Origin: Candidatus Zixiibacteriota bacterium
GTDB taxonomy: Bacteria > Zixibacteria > MSB-5A5 > RBG-16-43-9
DNA length: 34,334 bases
Assembly (NCBI GenBank): GCA_030692925.1
Contig: JAUYBY010000030.1
Location: 1-34,334, forward strand
Direction of reading: 5' to 3'
Within the stretch, counting starts at the first letter, position 1. Every line of letters starts with the position of its first letter. This document shows positions 16,437 to 22,350 of the stretch, one piece after another. The translations under genes and the position numbers were made by a program. The notes beneath the pieces were generated by a model. The model saw nothing but the letters and a program-made list of their open reading frames with translations. It was not told where the DNA came from and made no database searches.

Positions 16437-16503
16437 TGTCATTCTGAGTCCGCCGAAGGCGAGACGAAGAATCTTTAGATGCTTCGCTTCGCTCAGCATG
16501 ACA
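16437..16503 (+). repeat. Terminal-inverted-repeat element, copy 2
   Basis: TGTCATTCTGAG ... CTCAGCATGACA (one mismatch), 67 bp, with GACGAAGAATCT and TAGATGCTTCGCTTCG inside. Its right half differs from copy 1 but is shared with the copies at 17791 and 18162. Confidence 0.75.
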
Positions 16504-16592
16504 ACGGTCGAAAGCAAAAATATGACTACTGGAAGACGCGTAGGGGTGGAGCTTGACTCCACCCTCAGTCAAATTAAGAACCGGAGCATGGT

Positions 16593-17780
16593 GTGAGATT
16601 ATACGAATTTGAGGCAAAAAAGCTTTTCTCTAAAGCCGGGATTCCGATTCCTCAAGGAGAATTAGTCAAATCTCCTGAGGATGCAAAAGCTTTTGCCGAA
16701 AAATTAGGCAAACCTGTGGTCCTCAAAGCTCAAATCCTTTCCGGAGGAAGAGGAAAGGCTGGCGGGATTAAGTTCGTTCAAAATCCTTCAGAAGCTGAAA
16801 GAAAAGTATCCGAGCTTCTCTCCCTGAAAATCAAAGGTTTTCCGGTTGAGATGGTTCTGGCAGAAGAGAAAGTCGAGCTTGACAAGGAGCTTTATCTCGG
16901 CGGGACTATCGACAGGGTGAATTATAAACTGGTTATCATTGCCTGCACAGAAGGCGGGATGGAAATTGAGGATGTGGCAAAGAAGTCTCCTGAAAAGGTC
17001 AAGAAACTTAATCTGGATATCGATGAAAAGCTTTATAATTTTCAGGCTCAAGGATTAGCTAAATGGCTGGGTGTGAAAGGAGACCAGATAAGGAATGTGG
17101 GGAGCATCATCTCCACTCTGTTCAAAGTTTTCAAAAGCTATGATGCTAAATTGGTGGAGATTAATCCGCTGGTTCTGACTAAAGAGGGAAAATATATAGC
17201 CTGCGATGCCCGGATGAGTGTGGATGACGATGCTTTGTTCCGGCATAAGGAGCTTTCCGAGATGGGAATTGAGAAAAGGCACGAAGAAGGGGAGATGACC
17301 GAAAGGGAGAAAAAAGCAAGGGAATGGGGAATCCCTTATTTAGATCTGGATGGGAACATAGGGATGTTTCCAGGTGGTGCGGGTTTTGGAATCATGGGGA
17401 ATGATTTCATTCACTATTTTGGCGGCAAGCCTGCCAATTTTATGGACTCAGGCGGAGGTCCCACTCCTGAAAGGTTAGCTAAGATGTTAATCCTTTTAGA
17501 TGAAAACCCTCAGGTCAAGGCTATTTTCGGGGCAAGGTTCGGGGGAATTTCCCGGTGTGATGATTTTGCCAAAGGTGTGGTGATCTTTTTAAAAGAGCAT
17601 GGTCTTTCCAAGCCAATGGTCTTAAGAATGACCGGAAATATGTGGAAAGAAGGTCTGGAGATTTTCGAGCAGGCAAAAAAGGAAAATCAGGAGATCTTCA
17701 GGAACATCGAGATTCACGGGATTGAAACCCCGATTGAGGAGATTGCCAAAAGAGTGGTTGAGCTCGCAAAGAACAACTAA
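16593..17780 (+). CDS. sucC: Succinyl-CoA synthetase beta subunit (ADP/GDP-forming)
   Basis: 395 aa with the normal SucC length and order: ATP-grasp domain from the N-terminus (RLYEFEAKKLFSKAGIPIP), VLKAQILSGGRGKAGGIK near 43-60, EINPLV near 190, then the CoA-ligase domain with GNIGMFPGGAGFGIMGND, NFMDSGGGPTPERL and FGGISRCDDFAKGVV. With SucD it interconverts succinyl-CoA and succinate with nucleotide phosphorylation in the TCA cycle. The start is GTG at 16593, chosen because GGAG (16583-16586) lies 6 nt upstream and MRLYEFEAK is the family N-terminus; the nearby ATG at 16588 is out of frame. Unusually, sucD does not follow directly: 1.7 kb with repeats and a dehydrogenase gene intervenes. 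Confidence 0.93.
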   Translation: MRLYEFEAKKLFSKAGIPIPQGELVKSPEDAKAFAEKLGKPVVLKAQILSGGRGKAGGIKFVQNPSEAERKVSELLSLKIKGFPVEMVLAEEKVELDKELYLGGTIDRVNYKLVIIACTEGGMEIEDVAKKSPEKVKKLNLDIDEKLYNFQAQGLAKWLGVKGDQIRNVGSIISTLFKVFKSYDAKLVEINPLVLTKEGKYIACDARMSVDDDALFRHKELSEMGIEKRHEEGEMTEREKKAREWGIPYLDLDGNIGMFPGGAGFGIMGNDFIHYFGGKPANFMDSGGGPTPERLAKMLILLDENPQVKAIFGARFGGISRCDDFAKGVVIFLKEHGLSKPMVLRMTGNMWKEGLEIFEQAKKENQEIFRNIEIHGIETPIEEIAKRVVELAKNN

Positions 17781-17790
17781 GTGACTTGAC

Positions 17791-17892
17791 TGTCATTCTG
17801 AGTCCTCAGGCCGTTAAAAGCCTTACGGCTCGTAGAGACGAAGAATCTATCTTGCAGAGGACTGCAGATGCTTCGCTGCGCTCAGCATGACA
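17791..17892 (+). repeat. Terminal-inverted-repeat element, copy 3
   Basis: TGTCATTCTGAG (17791-17802) ... CTCAGCATGACA (17881-17892), 102 bp. Compared with the copies at 16437 and 18162 it carries an extra segment with GTTAAAAGCCTTACGG and CGTAGAG, a relative of the insert inside the palindrome at 16236. Confidence 0.7.
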
Positions 17893-17906
17893 AGCATATA
17901 GATCGC

Positions 17907-18105
17907 GTAGGGGCGGGGCTTGTTGAGCTTAGCGAAATCCCGCACCTGCGGGGTCCCCGCCCGCAAATGAGACGTGGCGTCGGGCTTTACGCCCGACGAG
18001 GGGTTTCGTAGTGCGACCCTTTAGGGTCGCAAGGAAACATGTAGCGGAGGTCTTCAGACCTCCAGGGGTTGGGAAGATCGTAGCGTCCGACGTTTCTGTC
18101 GGACG
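17907..18105. repeat. REP cluster between sucC and the dehydrogenase
   Basis: 17907-17962: GTAG, GGGCGGGG / CCCCGCCC with apex TTGTTGAGCTTAGCGAAATC, the insert also found at 1452 and 14433. 17974-17998: GTGG (variant foot), CGTCGGGC / GCCCGACG. 18008-18030: GTAG, T, GCGACCCT / AGGGTCGC. 18041-18063: GTAG, C, GGAGGTCT / AGACCTCC. 18080-18105: GTAG, CGTCCGAC / GTCGGACG. Five different stems in 200 bp share one foot. The gap 17781-18272 contains no gene. Confidence 0.8.
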
Positions 18106-18161
18106 GGGCGGAACACCGTTGGGTTAGGGGACCCTATAGGCACAAAGTCAGAAAATGTATC

Positions 18162-18236
18162 TGTCATTCTGAGTCCGCAGGACGAAGAATCTATCCTTCC
18201 TATGGTTTTAGATGCTTCGCTACGCTCAGCATGACA
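18162..18236 (+). repeat. Terminal-inverted-repeat element, copy 4
   Basis: TGTCATTCTGAG (18162-18173) ... CTCAGCATGACA (18225-18236), 75 bp, the simplest form: a GTCCGCAGGAC mini-palindrome, GAAGAATCTATC and TAGATGCTTCGC. Confidence 0.75.
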
Positions 18237-18272
18237 AATAGCCAAAAGTAGACAAAGTTGTAATTATAATAT

Positions 18273-19265
18273 ATGCAGCAGAAGCTTAAAATAATCGTTG
18301 CTTTAACTGAAAGGGAAAAGGATTTCCAGGATTTTTCTGAAGCTATATCATCATCTCCTCAATTAATGAACAGGTTCGGCCTGATCCGCTCTCAGAATAA
18401 AGAACATCTTAAGGAATTACTTCAGGAAACTGATATTCTCATCTCTTTTTCAATTACTCCGGAGAACTTCCAGAGAGCAAAAAATCTCAAATGGATTCAT
18501 CTGGCAGTTGCGGGAGTGGATGAATCGATTTTTCCCGAGCTTCTAAAAAGCAAAGTAATAATTACTGCCTGCAAAGGTATCCACAGCCATACTATTTCAG
18601 AGCATATCCTGGGGATGATTCTGGCTTTTGCTAAAGGGCTTCATTTAAGCACCCTCAGACAAATTCGTAAGAATTGGGCTTTTAATGAAGTGATGAAGCA
18701 AAGGTTTGAATTGAAAGGAAAGACCTTAGGGATTATCGGCCTGGGCGGGATTGGATTGGAACTGGCAAGGAAGAGTAAATGTCTTGGAATGCAGGTAATC
18801 GGGATGAAAAACAGATTGAAAAAGGGTGAAAAGATTAGATCTGTTGACAGAATTATCCCCAAGGAGAAGTTGCCTGAGCTTTTGAGCCTATCCGATTTTG
18901 TGGCTTTGACTCTTCCTTTGACTGATGAGACTTTCCATTTAATCGGAGAAAAAGAGTTAGCTCAAATGAAAAATTCAGCTTATCTTATCAATACTTCCAG
19001 AGGGAAGATTATCGATGAGAAAGCTTTAATTGATGCCCTGGAGAACAAAAGGATTGCTGGCGCAGGTTTGGATGTTTTCGAGGGGGAACCACTAAGCCCG
19101 AACAGCAGATTGTATGATTTAGAGAATGTGATAATCACTCCGCATGTGGCTGGAACGATGACAGATTACTTCCAAAAAGTTGCCCGGATTTTTAAGGAGA
19201 ATTTAAGGAGGTATTTAAGCGGCAGGAAAATGATGAATCTGGTGGATAAGAAGTTAGGATATTAA
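18273..19265 (+). CDS. D-isomer-specific 2-hydroxyacid dehydrogenase
   Basis: 330 aa NAD(P)-dependent enzyme. Rossmann motif GLGGIG at 156-161 (TLGIIGLGGIGLELARK). Catalytic triad R243 (INTSRGKI), E272 (DVFEGEP) and H291 (ITPHVAG). The substrate domain is formed by about 1-105 and the extreme C-terminus. It reduces or oxidises a D-2-hydroxyacid such as glyoxylate/hydroxypyruvate, phosphoglycerate or a D-lactate type; specificity is not readable. Length and lack of an ACT domain argue against long SerA. A perfect TATAAT (18265-18270) sits just before the ATG with no Shine-Dalgarno and no matching -35 box, so the true start may be downstream (M32) or the message leaderless. It separates sucC from sucD. 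Confidence 0.85.
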   Translation: MQQKLKIIVALTEREKDFQDFSEAISSSPQLMNRFGLIRSQNKEHLKELLQETDILISFSITPENFQRAKNLKWIHLAVAGVDESIFPELLKSKVIITACKGIHSHTISEHILGMILAFAKGLHLSTLRQIRKNWAFNEVMKQRFELKGKTLGIIGLGGIGLELARKSKCLGMQVIGMKNRLKKGEKIRSVDRIIPKEKLPELLSLSDFVALTLPLTDETFHLIGEKELAQMKNSAYLINTSRGKIIDEKALIDALENKRIAGAGLDVFEGEPLSPNSRLYDLENVIITPHVAGTMTDYFQKVARIFKENLRRYLSGRKMMNLVDKKLGY

Positions 19266-19271
19266 AAGAAA

Positions 19272-19306
19272 ATGTCGAATGACGGATGACGAATAACTGA
19301 TAAAAG
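19272..19306 (+). repeat. Heptamer tandem array (ATGACNR)
   Basis: Five units in register right after the dehydrogenase stop: ATGTCGA, ATGACGG, ATGACGA, ATAACTG, ATAAAAG. Near-identical to the array at 4622-4656. Confidence 0.75.
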
Positions 19307-19321
19307 AAAAGGATATGAGAT

Positions 19322-19434
19322 GTAGCGTAGGGCTTTATGCCCGACGTAATAAAGGGTAGGTCAGACATTCTTGTGGCTACGCCAGGCTTCGCTCTCTGAC
19401 CACGGAGATGAACAGACAAAAATGTCTGTTCTAC
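19322..19434. repeat. REP cluster with an inverted GGTCAGACA / AACAGACA pair
   Basis: 19322-19346: GTAG, CGTAGGGC / GCCCGACG (two mismatches to the type sequence). 19356-19401: GTAG overlapping GGTCAG / CTGACC, interrupted after GTCAGACATTCTTGT by the GGCTACGCCAGGCTTCGCTCT insert. 19411-19434: AACAGACA / TGTCTGTT, CTAC. The last two form a BIME-like pair; the same pair occurs in reverse orientation at 14095-14192 and uninterrupted at 22223-22290. Confidence 0.75.
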
Positions 19435-19494
19435 CGAGGAAATAGTCTCAGGTTTTATATCCGGCGAACATAGCAAAAAAATACAAAGGTAAAA

Positions 19495-20361
19495 ATGGCA
19501 ATCCTGGTTGACAAAAACAGCAAAGTAATCGTGCAGGGAATAACTGGTGGTGTAGGCAGGTTTCATACTGAAAGGATGCTGCGGTACGGAACAAAAATTG
19601 TAGCTGGGACTTCTCCTGGAAAAGGTGGGGAAAAAGTTTTTGGACTTCCGGTGTACGACTCAGTGGAAGAATGCGTGAAAAATCATCAGGCTGATACCTC
19701 GGTTATCTTCCTGCCAGCCCAGTTTGTCTTAGAAGCCTGTGTGGAGGCAATCTATGCAGGAATCAAACTTGTCGTAGTTATTCCAGAGCACATTCCTATT
19801 TTCGATATGATGCAGATAAGGAAAGAGGCTTTAAAGCATAATGCTTTAGTGATCGGCGGGAACACTGCAGGAATAATTACTCCTGGTGAAGCTAATTTAG
19901 GGATAATGCCGGATATCGCTTTTTCACCGGGAAGAATCGGAACTGTTTCCCGCTCCGGTTCTCTGACCTACTATGTGGCTGATACCTTAACCCGAACAGG
20001 GTATGGAGAGACAACCTGCATTGGATTGGGTGGCGATCCGGTCTTAGGAACGACTTTTGACGAAATCCTCTGGCTCTTTGAAAAGGATGAAAGGACTAAA
20101 GCTGTCGTTCTGGTCGGTGAAATTGGCGGCGTATATGAGGAGAAAGCTAAAGAGACAATAAATAAGATGAAGAAGCCGGTCATTGCTATGGTGGGAGGTC
20201 TTTTTGCTCCTCCAGGAAAAAGGATGGGTCATGCCGGAGCAATCGTAGAAGGGGAGATGGGCACCGCCCAATCCAAGTTAAAAGCGTTGGAAGAAGGTGG
20301 AGCACATATCGCCAGGACTTTTCTGGATATACCGGAGATTCTGAAGAAATTGGGAATTTAA
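19495..20361 (+). CDS. sucD: Succinyl-CoA synthetase alpha subunit
   Basis: 288 aa. CoA-binding Rossmann domain: VIVQGITGGVGRFHTERM (11-28) and AGTSPGKGGEKVFGLPVYDS (37-56). The active-site histidine that is phosphorylated during catalysis is H246 in GKRMGHAGAIV, the same number as in E. coli. TVSRSGSLTYY (150-160) and CIGLGGDPVLGT are family landmarks. It forms the ligase with the SucC subunit encoded at 16593. The usual sucCD adjacency is broken here. AAAGGT about 6 nt upstream serves as ribosome-binding site, suggesting independent translation. Confidence 0.94.
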   Translation: MAILVDKNSKVIVQGITGGVGRFHTERMLRYGTKIVAGTSPGKGGEKVFGLPVYDSVEECVKNHQADTSVIFLPAQFVLEACVEAIYAGIKLVVVIPEHIPIFDMMQIRKEALKHNALVIGGNTAGIITPGEANLGIMPDIAFSPGRIGTVSRSGSLTYYVADTLTRTGYGETTCIGLGGDPVLGTTFDEILWLFEKDERTKAVVLVGEIGGVYEEKAKETINKMKKPVIAMVGGLFAPPGKRMGHAGAIVEGEMGTAQSKLKALEEGGAHIARTFLDIPEILKKLGI

Positions 20362-20362
20362 T

Positions 20363-20426
20363 GTAGCGGAGGTCTTCAGACCTCCACCTGTATAATGAAA
20401 AATGGAAGGCTGAAGCCTTCCACTAC
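20363..20426. repeat. Inverted REP pair (BIME-like)
   Basis: 20363-20385: GTAG, C, GGAGGTCT / AGACCTCC. 20404-20426: GGAAGGCT / AGCCTTCC, A, CTAC. The two feet face outward across a short linker. The 3' hairpin overlaps an in-frame ATG (20395) upstream of the asparaginase-like gene, so that start would be repeat-encoded. Confidence 0.85.
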
Positions 20427-20436
20427 AATTACTGCA

Positions 20437-21444
20437 ATGAATGAAATCTTGGTCAAAGTCTATCGAAGGAGTACAGTCGAAAGCGTTCACTGTGGCTCAG
20501 TGGCTGTAGTTGATTCCAAAGGCAAACTCATTTACTCCTTTGGTGATCCTAATTTTGTGACTTATCTGCGCTCGTCTGCCAAGCCGTTTCAGGTTATTCC
20601 TCTCATTACTTCTGGTGCAGCCAAGAAATTCGGACTTTCTCAAAAAGAGATCGCCATAATCTCAGGCTCGCATAACGGTCAGAAGATTCATACTGATACG
20701 GTTAAGAGCCTCCTCAAAAAAATCGGCCTTTCTGAAAAAAATCTCCAGTGCGGGGTGCATATCCCGCATTACTATACTGCCAATAATATTATTCCTCCGC
20801 CCGGCAAAAAGTTCACCCAGGTTCATCACAATTGCTCTGGAAAGCATGCCGGGATGTTAGGTTTGTGTATCTACTTCGGATGGGACATCAAGAATTATCG
20901 TGACCAGAACTACCCCGTTCAGAAAATGATTTTAAAAGCAATTTCAGAGATATGCCAGTACCCGGAGAAGAAGATCGGCATCGGAATTGATGGATGCGGG
21001 GTGCCGGTTCATGCGATGCCTCTTTACAATATGGCGCTTGGTTTTTCCAATCTTGTAAATTACAACTCAGAGGACGACAATACTGCGGAAGCATATAAAC
21101 TCATACTTGATTCTATGAGAAAATATCCGGAGATGGTTTCAGGTGAAGGCAGGTTAGATTTGAGCCTGGCAACGGCCTCGAAGAATAATATATTAGCCAA
21201 GGCGGGAGGGGAGGCCCTGAGCTGTTCCGGGATTTTAAGTAAAGGATGGGGAATGGCGGTCAAAATCGCTGATGGGGGTCAAAGGGCAATTGGTCCAGCA
21301 GTAATCGAAACCTTAAGGCAGATGGGCTTGCTAAATCAAAAACAGATTTCTGAGGTGAACAAATTCTCCCATCCAATCATCAGGAATTTTAGAGGGGATG
21401 AGGTGGGATTTGTCAAAGCAGAATTCAGACTTAGAAAACTATAA
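20437..21444 (+). CDS. Asparaginase II-family protein (AnsA-like, PF06089 type)
   Basis: 335 aa from the chosen start. I prefer ATG 20437 (MNEILVKVYRRSTVESVHCG) over an in-frame ATG at 20395, because the 14 extra residues would come from the REP hairpin. The family hydrolyses L-asparagine to aspartate and ammonia and is unrelated to the E. coli AnsB fold. Landmarks: YLRSSAKPFQ (43-52), SGSHNGQKIHTD, HHNCSGKHAGML, GIDGCGVPVHAMPL and GEALSCSG. These Ser/Thr- and His-containing motifs are shared with the Rhizobium etli type enzyme. It ends just before a heptamer array. Some members are annotated only by homology, so substrate is likely but untested. Confidence 0.85.
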   Translation: MNEILVKVYRRSTVESVHCGSVAVVDSKGKLIYSFGDPNFVTYLRSSAKPFQVIPLITSGAAKKFGLSQKEIAIISGSHNGQKIHTDTVKSLLKKIGLSEKNLQCGVHIPHYYTANNIIPPPGKKFTQVHHNCSGKHAGMLGLCIYFGWDIKNYRDQNYPVQKMILKAISEICQYPEKKIGIGIDGCGVPVHAMPLYNMALGFSNLVNYNSEDDNTAEAYKLILDSMRKYPEMVSGEGRLDLSLATASKNNILAKAGGEALSCSGILSKGWGMAVKIADGGQRAIGPAVIETLRQMGLLNQKQISEVNKFSHPIIRNFRGDEVGFVKAEFRLRKL

Positions 21445-21447
21445 CCA

Positions 21448-21475
21448 ATGACAGATGACGAATGACTAATAAAAG
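21448..21475 (+). repeat. Heptamer tandem array (ATGACNR)
   Basis: Units ATGACAG, ATGACGA, ATGACTA, ATAAAAG, starting 4 nt after the asparaginase stop codon. Confidence 0.7.
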
Positions 21476-21523
21476 AAAAAAGGAAAAAGAATTCACAATA
21501 AAAACTTTAACACAAAAACCTTT

Positions 21524-22063
21524 ATGAAAAAAGAAATCTTAAAAATCCTGCCGGAGATCAGAAAGATTAAAAATCAGGAGCTAAGAGAAAAGGTTATTTT
21601 AACCTGGGAAGAAGGGATAAGGTTGGGTGGTTGGGATATGGAGGATTTGAAGAAAATACCGTTTACTCTTCTGATCGTTGATTCGAGAGTCAACCTAATA
21701 GAGCACACTCACGCAGTCACAAATACCGCTCTGAGGGTGGCGGAAGTGGTTTCAATAGCTTATGGGAATTCAGTCAAGATCGACAAAGATGTTTTAATTG
21801 CAGGGGGGATTCTGCACGATGTAGGGAAACTGCTGGAATACGCCAAAGTCAAGGGAAAGATAACAAAGAGCATTAAAGGCAAATTTCTGAGGCACCCCTT
21901 CTCCGGCTCGGCTTTAGCCTATAAATGCGGAGTTCCGGATGAGGTCCTGCATTTGATCGCAGCCCATTCGTATGAAGGTGACCAGGGTTATCGCTCCATA
22001 GAAGCTATAATCATCCATCATGCGGACTTTATAAATTTTGAAGTCCTGAGCGGGAAGACATAG
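21524..22063 (+). CDS. HD-domain phosphohydrolase
   Basis: 179 aa. Small soluble HD-superfamily protein. Metal ligands expected from the family are visible: H61/H63 (IEHTHAVTN), H98-D99 in ILHDVGKLLEY, H124 (LRHPFSG), H148 (IAAHSYEGD) and D168 (IIHHADFINFE). HD proteins of this size cleave phosphate esters of nucleotides or act on cyclic nucleotides or RNA 2',3'-phosphates. No extra domain points to one substrate. No clear Shine-Dalgarno; the start is set by the first ATG in an A-rich leader. Confidence 0.8.
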   Translation: MKKEILKILPEIRKIKNQELREKVILTWEEGIRLGGWDMEDLKKIPFTLLIVDSRVNLIEHTHAVTNTALRVAEVVSIAYGNSVKIDKDVLIAGGILHDVGKLLEYAKVKGKITKSIKGKFLRHPFSGSALAYKCGVPDEVLHLIAAHSYEGDQGYRSIEAIIIHHADFINFEVLSGKT

Positions 22064-22066
22064 TTC

Positions 22067-22344
22067 GTAGCGTGACCCTTTTCCTATTGCGGATCCGGAG
22101 CAAGCCCCCGTAGGGTAGGACAGGGTCGCATGACAAATGTAGTCGATAAATGCCTTACGACGCCTACGGCGGGCATGGCTCCCCGTAGGGCGGAGGTCTT
22201 TAGACCTCCATTTACTGAGAAGGTAGGTCAGACATTCGTGTCTGACCAAGTGTGTACTGTCAGGAGAACAGACAAGAATGTCTGTTCTACCAGATGGAGG
22301 GTTGATCCTCCTCTGGCGGAAAGACCTTGATAGTTTTCCGCTAC
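22067..22344. repeat. REP tract with two interrupted palindromes
   Basis: The gap between the HD gene and the GT39-like gene contains only repeats. 22067-22129: GTAG, GTGACCCT / AGGGTCGC split by about 42 nt. 22139-22209: GTAG, then an insert with TCGATAAATGCCTTACG ending GTAGGG, then GGAGGTCT / AGACCTCC. 22223-22247: GTAG overlapping GGTCAGACA / TGTCTGACC. 22267-22290: AACAGACA / TGTCTGTT, CTAC. 22317-22344: CGGAAA / TTTTCCG, CTAC. The first and last parts look like the two halves of a BIME into which the middle pair was placed, as at 25709-25806. Confidence 0.75.
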
Positions 22345-22350
22345 AATTTT

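Noticed and set aside
16236-18236. CRISPR array
   Set aside because: The repeats are palindromic, of several families, irregularly spaced and not separated by unique spacers of constant length; no cas gene is present.
18265-18270. TATAAT as a promoter for the dehydrogenase
   Set aside because: It is only 2 nt before the ATG and has no -35 box at the right distance, so transcription would begin inside the start codon. Possible only if the real start is downstream.
22130-22330. 66-codon open frame
   Set aside because: Its sequence is the REP tract between the HD and GT39-like genes; the translated text changes meaning with each repeat.
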